From assembly GCA_023389255.1 (NCBI GenBank), contig JAEWER010000037.1:1-64000 (forward strand): a stretch of 64,000 nt of DNA, given 5' to 3'. The notes under the pieces were generated by a model that ran no database searches, was not told where the DNA came from, and saw nothing but the letters and a program-made list of their open reading frames with translations. This DNA is from Bacillota bacterium (GTDB lineage: Bacteria > Bacillota > Clostridia > Saccharofermentanales > DTU023). Below, piece by piece: positions 47,325 through 56,162 of the stretch. Made by a program: the position numbers and the translations under genes. Position 1 is the stretch's first letter. Each line of letters opens with the position of its first letter.

Positions 47325-48269
47325 CTATTCGATATTTTGAATCTGTTCTCTGAATTGTTCGACTAACCCTTTGAGCTGGATAACTTGCTCCGTGATGGCA
47401 ACATAATTCGCTTTAGAGCCAATGGTATTGGTTTCTCTATTTAACTCCTGGGCTAAAAAATCTAATTGCTTACCCCACACAGCAAAGTCAGTAGCATGTG
47501 GTTTGTTCTCAGCTTTTGCCTCTTCTAACCACTGCTTGTATTTACGCAAATGATCATCGAGTCTGACAAGTTCTTCGTCGATGCAACATTTATCCGCAAA
47601 AATAGCTATTTCGTTCAAAAGACGCTGCTTGGGATAGTATTCTTCGTAATCTTCAGCTAGCAATTGTTCGATGCGTTTAGCTAGTCTTTCTTGAAACTGT
47701 GGTACAACCTGCGGTGCAAGTTGTTTAATATTTTCCACTATTTCCGCCATCTGTAGACCTTTGTCCTCTAGATCTCTGCGGATGCTCTCACCCTCGGCTT
47801 GACGCATGACAATTAAATTAAAGCAAGCCTTTTCTACAGTAGCTAGCAAAGCTTCTTTATCCAAATCAGAGAGCTCACTAATACTATTGTTAACCACTAC
47901 GCCTGAACGCTCTGCTAAAGCAAGAACTAGAGGATCACTCACAGGAAGATTGACCAATTTTGCTAGTTGCTGATAAATAGCAAACTGCTCCTTAGCAGCA
48001 TCTAGTTGCAACTTTCCCGTTGCGCTATCTTCTCCCACTAAATGTTCTTGCTCACTAGCTTTAGGCGCTGTGGTGATCACTACATTGAGCTTGCCACGCT
48101 TCAAATAAGTTTTGAGCAATTTCAAAATATCTGGTTCTAAACAGATAAAATCACGACTCATCGAACAGTTACATTCGAGGTAGCGAGAATTAACTGCTTT
48201 AATCTCTACTTTTATCTCGGTGGTGGTAGTTGCTCCATAAGCAACACCATAGCCAGTCATACTGCGCAT
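47325..48269 (-). CDS. yicC: YicC family endoribonuclease-like stress protein
   Basis: The 314-residue protein starts MRSMTGYG, the near-universal start of the family, at the ATG at 48269 with AGGAGG before it; a longer frame to 48302 is not credible. The C-terminal half has RLLNEIAIFADKCCIDEELV and the ending NRETNTIGSKANYVAITEQV. YicC proteins are reported as RNA-cleaving enzymes involved in small-RNA turnover. It leads the yicC-remA-gmk-rpoZ operon. Confidence 0.94.
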   Translation of the reverse strand: MRSMTGYGVAYGATTTTEIKVEIKAVNSRYLECNCSMSRDFICLEPDILKLLKTYLKRGKLNVVITTAPKASEQEHLVGEDSATGKLQLDAAKEQFAIYQQLAKLVNLPVSDPLVLALAERSGVVVNNSISELSDLDKEALLATVEKACFNLIVMRQAEGESIRRDLEDKGLQMAEIVENIKQLAPQVVPQFQERLAKRIEQLLAEDYEEYYPKQRLLNEIAIFADKCCIDEELVRLDDHLRKYKQWLEEAKAENKPHATDFAVWGKQLDFLAQELNRETNTIGSKANYVAITEQVIQLKGLVEQFREQIQNIE

Positions 48270-48313
48270 AAATACCTCCTCGTTCATTTTAGCGGAGATC
48301 ATCTCTCACTGGT

Positions 48314-48319
48314 TATAAT
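48314..48319 (+). promoter_or_regulatory. Perfect TATAAT -10 element for the glycerophosphodiesterase operon
   Basis: A consensus TATAAT in the 75-base divergent gap between yicC and the plus-strand gene, 26 bases before the start codon. No good -35 hexamer is visible at the right distance. Confidence 0.5.
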
Positions 48320-48344
48320 GAATAAAAAAGATTGAGGAGTTACT

Positions 48345-49070
48345 ATGTCGGCAAAGATTTGGGCGCATCGCGGTGCCAGCTATGATTTCCCCGAAAACAG
48401 TATGATCGCTTTTGAACAAGCAGTTATACAGCAAGCAGATGGTATTGAACTAGACGTCCAACAAACTAAAGATGGCGTTTTAGTAATCTATCATGACGAA
48501 CATCTGGGACGACTCACAGGTAAAAACGCTCTGTTAAAAGATTTGACTTGGGCAGAATTGCAAACTTTGAATATTTGCCAAACTTCTAGTAATCATGCTG
48601 ATCAAGTTTGTCGCATTCCTAAGTTCAGTGATTTTCTCTCTTGGTTTGCAACGCAAAATATCGAATTAAATATTGAAATCAAAAATGGTGCCTACCCCAT
48701 ACCCGGCGTAGAAAAGCGTTTGCTCCAGGAGATAGAGAACTTACACTTAGAAAATCGCATCATCTTCAGTTCTTTCAATCACTTAAGTATGAAAGAAATA
48801 AAAGAACTGAATCCTGAAGTTCGTTGTGGCCTGCTTTATCTGGCACAACTTTATCGACCTTGGGAATATGCTAACAGTCTAGGGGTCGATGCCTTACACC
48901 CGATGAAAGCCAGTCTGCTCTATCCTGATTTTGTCAATATTTGCCATGACTCAGGCTTAGCCGTGCATCCTTGGACTATAGACGATGAAGCAGAATTAAA
49001 GCTCGCTTTTAGTCTAAACCCTGATGCTGTAATCACAAACCGACCTGCTTTTGCCAGAAAATTGAGGTAA
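48345..49070 (+). CDS. Glycerophosphodiester phosphodiesterase
   Basis: A 241-residue GDPD-family TIM-barrel enzyme that would split glycerophosphodiesters to glycerol-3-phosphate and an alcohol. Catalytic and metal residues are visible in WAHRGASYDFPENSMIAF (His, Arg, Glu), ELDVQQTKDGVLVIYHDEHL (Glu, Asp, His) and NIEIKN. There is no signal peptide, so it is cytoplasmic. GGAG precedes the ATG. The MFS gene follows after two bases. Confidence 0.93.
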   Translation: MSAKIWAHRGASYDFPENSMIAFEQAVIQQADGIELDVQQTKDGVLVIYHDEHLGRLTGKNALLKDLTWAELQTLNICQTSSNHADQVCRIPKFSDFLSWFATQNIELNIEIKNGAYPIPGVEKRLLQEIENLHLENRIIFSSFNHLSMKEIKELNPEVRCGLLYLAQLYRPWEYANSLGVDALHPMKASLLYPDFVNICHDSGLAVHPWTIDDEAELKLAFSLNPDAVITNRPAFARKLR

Positions 49071-49072
49071 AC

Positions 49073-50377
49073 ATGAAATTGAATTACAAACGCACTCTTT
49101 TACTGGGCTTTGGCTTTCTAGCCAGCCAATTAGCGTGGAGTTTATATAACAGTTTTGTTCCCGTAATGCTAGAACATCGTTTCGCTTTAAGCACCACTTT
49201 GATCGGTATTATCATGACGATCGATAACATGTTCGGCGTTATCTTTCAGCCTCTTGTTGGCGCATATAGCGACAAGACTAACACTCGTTTCGGCAGACGC
49301 ATGCCCTGGTTGATGGTAGGCATACCCTTATCCGCTATCTTCTTTGCGCTCATTCCGCGCATGTTTAACTTTGGCTTGATGATCACCATGTTGATTTGTT
49401 TCAACCTGTTGATGTCTTTATGGCGCTCACCCGTAATCGCCTTAATGCCCGATTTAACTCCCGCACCTTTGCGCAGTAAAGCTAACGGTGTAATCAATTT
49501 TATGGGTGGTATCGGTAGCATCATTGCTTTCGGCGCTGGCGGCTATCTCTCCGCCCACGTAGACGATACAAATGGTGCAAGCTTTTTGCTGGGATCAGGC
49601 TTGATGATGTTCGCTTTAATCATGTTGCTCTGCTTTATCCGTGAACCTAAATCTCCTCTCGCTCCGAGCACAGATGAAGTTGATGATGACAACATGCTCG
49701 GTGTCTTCAAGGCGATTTTGGGTCAAAAAAATCAGCATTTAGATAAGAGTGAAAAACGTAGCTTGTGGTTGATTCTACTCGCTATCTTCTTTTGGTTTTG
49801 CGCCTACAACTGTATCGAAACTTTCTTCACACTATACGCTGTCAATGTGTTAGGGGTTGATAAAGGTAGAGCAACAATGATGCTCACAGCATTCTCACTC
49901 TCCTTTGTCATCTTCGCTATACCGGCTGGCTTAACCGCTGGTAAACTGGGACGCAAGCGCACCATTTTAATCGGTTTAGTAATTATGATTGGTCTACTCA
50001 CCCCGATGGCTTTAATCAATTCTTGGTTACCTTTACTCGGTGGCATAAGCCCAGTCGTACCTGCCATCATTTTGTTAGCAATTTCTGGTGCAGGTTGGGC
50101 AATGGTCAACATCAACTCTCTACCTATGGTGGTAGATATGGCGGATAACTCATCGATCGGACGCTTTACTGGATATTACTACTTCTTCTCTTTTACAGCA
50201 TCTATTTTCAGTCCAATTCTCTTTGGTGCCATCCGTGATCTAACCCAAAATTATAGTTTGCTCTTCGTCTATGCCATCATCTGCTATGCCTTGGCAACCA
50301 TCTGCATTTTAGGTGTCAAAAATGGCCATGGTGAAGTGAGTAAAACACATTCACAAAGTGCAGTAGAAAGTGCTTAG
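49073..50377 (+). CDS. MFS transporter, GPH/sucrose-symporter-like
   Basis: A 434-residue protein with 12 likely membrane segments. The loop SDKTNTRFGRRMPWLMVG after segment 2 is the typical form seen in glycoside/sugar-cation symporters, and LGRKRTILIGL is the matching loop in the second half. The substrate cannot be read; its place after a glycerophosphodiesterase could suggest a sugar or a glycerol-derived compound. It is followed after seven bases by a metallophosphoesterase. Confidence 0.85.
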   Translation: MKLNYKRTLLLGFGFLASQLAWSLYNSFVPVMLEHRFALSTTLIGIIMTIDNMFGVIFQPLVGAYSDKTNTRFGRRMPWLMVGIPLSAIFFALIPRMFNFGLMITMLICFNLLMSLWRSPVIALMPDLTPAPLRSKANGVINFMGGIGSIIAFGAGGYLSAHVDDTNGASFLLGSGLMMFALIMLLCFIREPKSPLAPSTDEVDDDNMLGVFKAILGQKNQHLDKSEKRSLWLILLAIFFWFCAYNCIETFFTLYAVNVLGVDKGRATMMLTAFSLSFVIFAIPAGLTAGKLGRKRTILIGLVIMIGLLTPMALINSWLPLLGGISPVVPAIILLAISGAGWAMVNINSLPMVVDMADNSSIGRFTGYYYFFSFTASIFSPILFGAIRDLTQNYSLLFVYAIICYALATICILGVKNGHGEVSKTHSQSAVESA

Positions 50378-50384
50378 GTGACAG

Positions 50385-51257
50385 GTGAAAATATTCGCTT
50401 TAGCTGATTTACACTTAGGTAATCAAGTGGGAAAATCCATGCATAAATTCGGTCCTAAGTGGGAAAATCATGAACAACGCATCGCTGATAATTTAGCTAA
50501 AGTAGCAACCGATGAAGATATTCTGCTACTAGCAGGTGATTTATCTTGGGCATTACACTTGTCAGAAGCAGAAAAAGATATGCGCTATATCGCTTCTTTG
50601 CCAGGGAGAAAAATCTTGCTTCGGGGTAACCACGACTATTGGTGGACAACCATTAGCAAAGTACAACACGCCTTACAAAACTGGGGCTTAGCAGAACAAA
50701 TTTTTCTTTTACAAAATAATGCCATACGCATTAGTGCTCAAGGTGAATTAAGTGGCATAGGCACTGGCTTTACTAGTAATAAGCAAACTGCTCAAGCTAA
50801 ACGCAATTCTCTAAAAGAGAAACGGGTAAACGATGCTTGTGTAGCAGACACTAACCCCGCTTCAACTGCGACTAAGCCGGGAATTGTAATTGCAGGCACT
50901 CGTGGCTGGAAACGACCAGATGATAACTCTTGGAAACAATCAGAAGATTTGCGTATTCTCAACCGTGAAGAACAACGTCTAACCAGCTCGCTAGAGCTAG
51001 CAAGGGCACTCAAACAACCTGGTGATTTGCTTGTTGCGATGCTTCACTATCCACCATTTGGCAAAAATTTGTTACCAACAAGCTACACAAATTTACTCAG
51101 CGATTATGGAGTAAAGCGTTGTGTTTTTGGTCACATCCATTCGCCTGGACCCCAAGTCGTACACAATTTGGCGCTCAATGGTGTTAATTACGATATTGTG
51201 GCTTGTGACCAAGTAAATTGTGAGCCACTGTTACTCTATGATTCATGCGCCCCATGA
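50385..51257 (+). CDS. Calcineurin-like metallophosphoesterase
   Basis: A 290-residue protein with the full two-metal set: LADLHLG (Asp8, His10), LAGDLSW, LRGNHDYWW and FGHIHSPGP. There is no signal peptide. About 50 residues in the middle (roughly 130-170) look like an insertion rich in Lys, Thr and Ala. The start is a GTG at 50385 with AGGTGACAG before it. The gene ends by overlapping the 3' end of uvrC on the opposite strand by 22 bases. Confidence 0.9.
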   Translation: MKIFALADLHLGNQVGKSMHKFGPKWENHEQRIADNLAKVATDEDILLLAGDLSWALHLSEAEKDMRYIASLPGRKILLRGNHDYWWTTISKVQHALQNWGLAEQIFLLQNNAIRISAQGELSGIGTGFTSNKQTAQAKRNSLKEKRVNDACVADTNPASTATKPGIVIAGTRGWKRPDDNSWKQSEDLRILNREEQRLTSSLELARALKQPGDLLVAMLHYPPFGKNLLPTSYTNLLSDYGVKRCVFGHIHSPGPQVVHNLALNGVNYDIVACDQVNCEPLLLYDSCAP

Positions 51258-53122
51258 AAATGTTGGTAAATAGCTTCTGCTGTCTTGTGATCTATCTGTG
51301 GACAAGCATTTAATTCAGCAAGGCTGGCTTCAGCGATATTCTTAATGGAGCGGAAATGTTGTAACAAAGCTTTGCGTCTAACTTTGCCGACACCGGCGAT
51401 GTTCTCCAGTGAATAACGCAAAACACGCTTTTCACCTAACTTTTTTTGCAATCTTCCAGCAAAACGATGGGCTTCATCTTGGATAGCCGTAAGCAAGCGC
51501 AAAAGACCAATGTGTTTGGCGCGTACTAATGGATCTAATCCTGTATCTTCTGCCTGTTGTAAAGTGGCACGTAGTTCTAAAATGGTGCCATCTTCACTCA
51601 CTAACCCGCGCGTACGGTGGCGCTCATCTTTAACAATACCAGCTAGTGGAATCTGTGGTGCTAGCTGATCTCTTATCGGCTTAACCGCATTGAGATGACC
51701 GATCCCGCCATCAATTAAAATCAATTGTGGTGTGTGGGCAAAATCGTCATCGCCTAGGCGCTTCAATCTCCTTTCAAGCACAGAACGCATAGCTTCATAG
51801 TCATCTATTTCGCCTATTTGTACTTTAAAATGACGATAAAGCGAACGCTTAGGTTTTCCGTCCGTGAATACTACCATGGAAGCTGCTCTATCACTCTTAC
51901 CTAAATTGGCTATATCAAAAGCTTCAATGCGCTGTGGCACTTGCTCTAAACCGAGTTCATCAGTTAAGTTTTGCATGGCTTCTTCTGTGCTGTTTCCGCC
52001 CGTGCCCATCAGTGTGTGGCGCTTCAAACTCTCGCTGGCGTTGGTTTGTGCCATCTCTAAAATTCTTTTTTTGTCGCCACGCTTCGGTATATATAACTGT
52101 ACTTTTTTCCCTGCAGAGTGCTGTAAAAACTCCACCAGCAAATCTTGGTTTTCTAGTGTTGTCGGTATTAGAATTTGGCGTGGCACATAATTTTGTTCTC
52201 CATACCATCGGCGCAAATAGTTGCTTAGAATCTCAGCTTCACTCTCATTTTGATCAGCCAAAAAATTGGCTGAAGAACCTACCATGCGCCCTTGTCTAAT
52301 CTCTAATCTCTGAACACAAATTTCACTATCGTTACGAGCTATAGCAACTGCATCAAGTTCTGTATCATCAGTAGTAACGATAACTTGCTTTTCGACCAGT
52401 GATTGTACGGCATAAAGGCGATCCCGCCACAGAGCAGCTTGCTCAAAGTTTAATTCGTTCGATGCTTTTTGCATCCGTTGTTTAATCTCATTGATTACTT
52501 GGCTATAGTTACCATCAAGAAAACTGCACACTTGCTCTATCAATTGGTTATATTCTTCTTCGCTCACTTCTCCTGTACATGGACCTATGCATCTGCCAAT
52601 GTGCAAATAAAGACATGGCTTTTTCTTACCGATATCTCGAGGGAATTGTCTTTTGCAGGTGCGCAAAGGATAAATACGGTGCAGGGCTTGCAAGGCACGA
52701 TTTAAGTCACCTGCTAAGTAGGGACCATAGAATTTAGCGCCCAATTCTTTGTCGCTGTCTTGATGAAAAACCTTAAAAACACGTGGATACATCTCTTGCA
52801 AAGTGACTTTGATATACGGATATTCTTTGTCGTCACGCAACAAGATATTGTAGTGCGGTCGGTACTGCTTGATTAAATTGTTTTCTAGAATGAGCGCTTC
52901 TAGTTCATTATTACAGACCACATACTCGAAGTCGGCAATGTGTGAAATCATTGCTAACACTTTGCGATCACCTGTCGGGTTAGGTCTGAAGTATGATTGC
53001 AAACGCTTGGGCAAATTCTTCGCTTTGCCCACATAAATAACAGAGCCGCTGTCATCCTTCATCAGGTAGACACCCGGCTCTTTAGGTATTAAATCTAAAC
53101 GTGCGTCAAAACGCTTTTGCAT
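51236..53122 (-). CDS. uvrC: Excinuclease ABC subunit C
   Basis: A 628-residue nuclease that makes both incisions in nucleotide excision repair. The GIY-YIG domain is at 16-37 (PGVYLMKDDSGSVIYVGKA), followed by a cysteine cluster (CKRQF, CLYLHIGRCIGPC), the UVR motif near 210-240, the RNase H-like domain with ILIDGGIGHLNAV, and HhH repeats at the end (ENIAGVGKVRRKALLQHF). Its ATG overlaps the Crh-like gene stop as TAATG. Confidence 0.97.
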   Translation of the reverse strand: MQKRFDARLDLIPKEPGVYLMKDDSGSVIYVGKAKNLPKRLQSYFRPNPTGDRKVLAMISHIADFEYVVCNNELEALILENNLIKQYRPHYNILLRDDKEYPYIKVTLQEMYPRVFKVFHQDSDKELGAKFYGPYLAGDLNRALQALHRIYPLRTCKRQFPRDIGKKKPCLYLHIGRCIGPCTGEVSEEEYNQLIEQVCSFLDGNYSQVINEIKQRMQKASNELNFEQAALWRDRLYAVQSLVEKQVIVTTDDTELDAVAIARNDSEICVQRLEIRQGRMVGSSANFLADQNESEAEILSNYLRRWYGEQNYVPRQILIPTTLENQDLLVEFLQHSAGKKVQLYIPKRGDKKRILEMAQTNASESLKRHTLMGTGGNSTEEAMQNLTDELGLEQVPQRIEAFDIANLGKSDRAASMVVFTDGKPKRSLYRHFKVQIGEIDDYEAMRSVLERRLKRLGDDDFAHTPQLILIDGGIGHLNAVKPIRDQLAPQIPLAGIVKDERHRTRGLVSEDGTILELRATLQQAEDTGLDPLVRAKHIGLLRLLTAIQDEAHRFAGRLQKKLGEKRVLRYSLENIAGVGKVRRKALLQHFRSIKNIAEASLAELNACPQIDHKTAEAIYQHFHGAHES

Positions 53123-53382
53123 TACATTTCCGGATTGACTAAGTAATCACAGATAGATGCCAATGCTTCTTGCTCATCTGGACCTTCTGCGGTCACTACA
53201 ATCTCCATACCATTCTCGATACCTAAGGACATTACGCCCAATAAGCTCTTGGCATTGGCTCTACGATCGCCACGTGAAAGATACATCGTTGATTGAAAGA
53301 GCGATGCTTTTTGAATCAACATGGCTGTTGATTTCATCTGCATTCCATCTACACAAGAAAAAATAACTGAGTCTGTTACCAT
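53122..53382 (-). CDS. Crh-like HPr-family protein (Gln15 in place of His15)
   Basis: An 86-residue HPr-fold protein. Ser46 is kept in NAKSLLGVMSLG, the site phosphorylated by HPr kinase. The PTS phosphorylation site is lost: position 15 is Gln, and Arg17 and Pro18 are Lys and Ser (DGMQMKSTAM). Bacillus Crh has the same His15Gln change and acts only as a CcpA partner in catabolite control, so this is probably a Crh-like regulator and cannot carry phosphate to sugars. The start is the ATG at 53382 with AGGAGGGG before it. It is translationally coupled to uvrC. Confidence 0.85.
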   Translation of the reverse strand: MVTDSVIFSCVDGMQMKSTAMLIQKASLFQSTMYLSRGDRRANAKSLLGVMSLGIENGMEIVVTAEGPDEQEALASICDYLVNPEM

Positions 53383-53474
53383 AATCCCCTCCTGCTTGCT
53401 TACCGTTGATCTTGCTGACGTGCAGACCAAAGCAATCATGTGGTGGCACGTTACTAAAAAAGTCTAATAAAAAA

Positions 53475-53502
53475 ATTGTACTAGTTTTTGAACCGTTGTA
53501 AA
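53475..53502 (-). promoter_or_regulatory. Promoter for the crh-like/uvrC operon
   Basis: TTTACA (53502-53497) and TACAAT (53480-53475) are 16 bases apart on the minus strand, giving a transcript start near 53468 and a leader of about 85 bases. Confidence 0.6.
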
Positions 53503-53542
53503 GTCACTAATTAGGCAATCTTAGTTCAAGTGGCAGAAGTAT

Positions 53543-54319
53543 CTATAGTTCCAACGCATACGTTATCATTGCCAGCACCGCAGCTGAAGCTGTCTCCGTA
53601 CGCAAAATACGAGAACCTAGACTGACACAAACAGCTCCCATACTCTTGACCTGTGCAATTTCTTTAGCGCTAAAACCACCCTCAGGGCCAATAAAAAAAC
53701 TAATACTTTTTGCCTCTTTGGCTGTAGCAGGCATTGCCACTAATTCCTGTCTTAAGTTCTCTAAGTAGCTACGCAAAGTTAAAGTTTCTTCCGCTTCCCA
53801 GGGAATTAACACACCTGCTTGACCGCTTGTTGCAACTGCTTGTTTTAAGGCAAATTCAAAGTTCAACGGCATATGTACTTGTACTAAACTCGATCTGCCA
53901 GATTGTTTACAGGCAGCTTCTGCAACTCTTTGCCAGCGTTCTACTTTTTTAGTAGCTTTTTTCTCATCTATGCGCACTACACAATTAGTGAAAGCAACAG
54001 GGGTAATACTAGTAACACCTAGTTCCACTGCCTGCCTGATGATCAAGTCCATTTTGTCACCTTTAGGAATACCTTGATACAAATGGATTTTACTGGGTAA
54101 TTCGCACTCACCTTGCCAGCTTCGCAAGGATACGACTGTAACTACATTATTTGTAATTGCTGTAATAGCAACAAGATGTTCTCTTGAGATCTGATCTACA
54201 ACCACCAGTTGATCATCTACTTGGTAGCGCAAAGACTTCAGAAGATGTTTGGCATCTTCTGTTTTTAGCTCAAAACTCTGCCCTGCTTGTACAGGGAAAT
54301 CGACAAAACATTTTCGCAT
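53543..54319 (-). CDS. rsmE: 16S rRNA m3U1498 methyltransferase RsmE
   Basis: A 258-residue SPOUT methyltransferase. The N-terminal PUA-like domain is followed by HLYQGIPKGDKMDLIIRQAV, ELGVTSITPV, and the knot with FFIGPEGGFSAKE and LGSRILRTETASA. All are standard for RsmE. The ATG has no ribosome binding site and lies five bases after a TATAAT, so the mRNA could be leaderless. Confidence 0.94.
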   Translation of the reverse strand: MRKCFVDFPVQAGQSFELKTEDAKHLLKSLRYQVDDQLVVVDQISREHLVAITAITNNVVTVVSLRSWQGECELPSKIHLYQGIPKGDKMDLIIRQAVELGVTSITPVAFTNCVVRIDEKKATKKVERWQRVAEAACKQSGRSSLVQVHMPLNFEFALKQAVATSGQAGVLIPWEAEETLTLRSYLENLRQELVAMPATAKEAKSISFFIGPEGGFSAKEIAQVKSMGAVCVSLGSRILRTETASAAVLAMITYALEL

Positions 54320-54324
54320 AGTTA

Positions 54325-54330
54325 ATTATA
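54325..54330 (-). promoter_or_regulatory. TATAAT element directly upstream of rsmE
   Basis: A consensus -10 on the minus strand that ends five bases before the rsmE ATG. It follows the terminator of the upstream iron-transport operon. No -35 is visible. Transcription from it would begin at or just inside the start codon. Confidence 0.4.
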
Positions 54331-54334
54331 AATA

Positions 54335-54361
54335 AGAACCCAGAGCGTGGCCCTGGGTTCT
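54335..54361 (-). terminator. Terminator of the iron-type ABC operon
   Basis: A nine-bp stem AGAACCCAG/CTGGGTTCT with a nine-base loop, followed by TATTTATAATT on the minus strand. It lies about 120 bases after the permease gene and just before rsmE. Confidence 0.6.
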
Positions 54362-54370
54362 CTGTGTTTC

Positions 54371-54431
54371 TGTGTGCATAGATTTAAGTAAAAATCTATA
54401 TGTTTAATTCAGCACGGTTCCTATGCACACA
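54371..54431. repeat. 11-bp inverted repeat with 39-base loop
   Basis: TGTGTGCATAG (54371-54381) and its exact complement CTATGCACACA (54421-54431) enclose a loop that itself holds GATTT/AAATC. On the plus strand it is followed by TTTTTATTT. It lies between the iron permease gene and the terminator at 54335-54361 and may be part of a double terminator or an RNA-stabilising structure. Confidence 0.5.
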
Positions 54432-54483
54432 TTTTTATTTAGGATTACTTCTAGAATTGCACGAAGGATCAAACAAGTCAACC

Positions 54484-56160
54484 CTACATAACTAGATCTT
54501 TATCCTTTGAAATCTTCATAAATAAGAGCAGAGACAAAGCGGTGATGGCACTCAGAATTGTAGACATAGCCGCCGCCACACCATAATTACCTCGTGAAAC
54601 TGAAACGTAAATCTGAATTGTCAGCGTAATAGTTGCGAAGTTGTACAGCAAAATCGCCGATGACAGCTCGGTAATAATGGAAATCCAACTGAGCAAAGCA
54701 CCAGACACGATACCGTTAAACATCATCGGTAAAGTTACTTTGAAAAAGGCGGTCAATCTACTACAGCCAAGTGACATGGCCGCTTCTTCAATCGACATCG
54801 GTATCTGTTGCAAAATAGCAATCGAAGATCTAGTGGTGTAAGCATTACGTCTGATAACTAAAGCAATGATCATGATGCTATAAGTGCCAACCAGCACCAA
54901 CGGCTGACGATTAAAGGCAACAACCAAAGAAATTGCGACAACCGCACCAGGAATAACGTAAGGAATCATCGTCATAATATCGATTAAGCGATTGATGAAG
55001 TTATTACGTCTGACCACAAGGTAGGCGATCAGCACAGAGATAACGATAATCATGACCAAGGCTAGCGCACCGATCAATACAGTGTTGAGCACAGCTCGAC
55101 CTATCAGATCCCAAGCAGTGCTATAAGAATCTAAGGAGTAGCCAGAAACAAATATTTTGCCCGATGTTTTACGGAATGAATTGTAGATAACATACAGTTG
55201 TGGTGCATAGGCAACAAATACAACCAAGTAACAAAAGACATGGATCAAGATATTACCTACTCCCTTAGCCTTTTTCGGACTGACTGGATGCAAGGCATTA
55301 ATAGTAAATTGGAACTTACCGTTGACCCACTTTTGGATGACGAAAATTACTGTAGTAATCAGAATTGCCAACACGCTGACGGCAGCTGCAAAGTTCTTAT
55401 CACCACCCGTTTCGTTCATGAATTGGTTGTAGATCTCAACTGGGAATGTGCGATAACCTTCACCTATAAACAGCGGTGTACCAAAATCAGCAAAGGCACG
55501 CATGAAGATCATCAAAGCGGCCGCTAAAATGGTGGGTATGCACAGCGGAATAATTACTGTAATAAAACGTTTGAACCCGGCACACCCCAAACTTTCACTG
55601 GCTTCAAGCAATGAATTATCCAATGATTTCAGCGCACCATTGACATACAAGAATACGAGTGGGAAGAGTTGTAAACACAGAACTAAGACGATGCCCTTAA
55701 AGCCGTAAATCGTTCCCAAGCGAATACCAAAAGTATCTTTTAAGAAACTTGTAATCAGGCCATTTCTACCTAGCAACAAAATCCAGGAATAAGCACCAAT
55801 GAACGGTGCAGACATACTGCATAATACGATAATGATATTGAGCAAGCCTTTACCCCTAATCTTAAACATGCAGAAGAAATAGGCTAAAGGAACACCAATT
55901 ATCAAGGTAATTACAGTTACTACAAACGAGAGCATAAAAGAATTGCCCACCGTTTTGAGATAGTAACTTTCACTAAAAAATTTAATGAAGTGATCTAAAG
56001 TAAAACCACCTGCGCTGGACATAAAAGAATCACGCAAGAGAATTACTAAGGGATAAATTAAAAAGAGCAAATTAAGGCAGAGCAACACCAAAGTGATAAC
56101 TGTCCAGGCATCACGTTTGGGGTTCACACGACCTGTACTTCTCGCTTTACTGCGCAACAT
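54484..56160 (-). CDS. Iron(III)-type ABC transporter permease, two fused permease domains
   Basis: A 558-residue membrane protein with about 12 segments made of two homologous halves. Each half has an EAA loop: LLEASESLGCAGFKRFITVI in the first, and IEEAAMSLGCSRLTAFFKVT in the second. The fused form is typical of ferric-iron (FbpB/SfuB) and related 2-aminoethylphosphonate or thiamine importers. It is the last gene after the binding protein and ATPase, two bases after the ATPase stop. Iron as substrate is inferred from the family. Confidence 0.87.
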   Translation of the reverse strand: MLRSKARSTGRVNPKRDAWTVITLVLLCLNLLFLIYPLVILLRDSFMSSAGGFTLDHFIKFFSESYYLKTVGNSFMLSFVVTVITLIIGVPLAYFFCMFKIRGKGLLNIIIVLCSMSAPFIGAYSWILLLGRNGLITSFLKDTFGIRLGTIYGFKGIVLVLCLQLFPLVFLYVNGALKSLDNSLLEASESLGCAGFKRFITVIIPLCIPTILAAALMIFMRAFADFGTPLFIGEGYRTFPVEIYNQFMNETGGDKNFAAAVSVLAILITTVIFVIQKWVNGKFQFTINALHPVSPKKAKGVGNILIHVFCYLVVFVAYAPQLYVIYNSFRKTSGKIFVSGYSLDSYSTAWDLIGRAVLNTVLIGALALVMIIVISVLIAYLVVRRNNFINRLIDIMTMIPYVIPGAVVAISLVVAFNRQPLVLVGTYSIMIIALVIRRNAYTTRSSIAILQQIPMSIEEAAMSLGCSRLTAFFKVTLPMMFNGIVSGALLSWISIITELSSAILLYNFATITLTIQIYVSVSRGNYGVAAAMSTILSAITALSLLLFMKISKDKDLVM

Positions 56161-56162
56161 CT

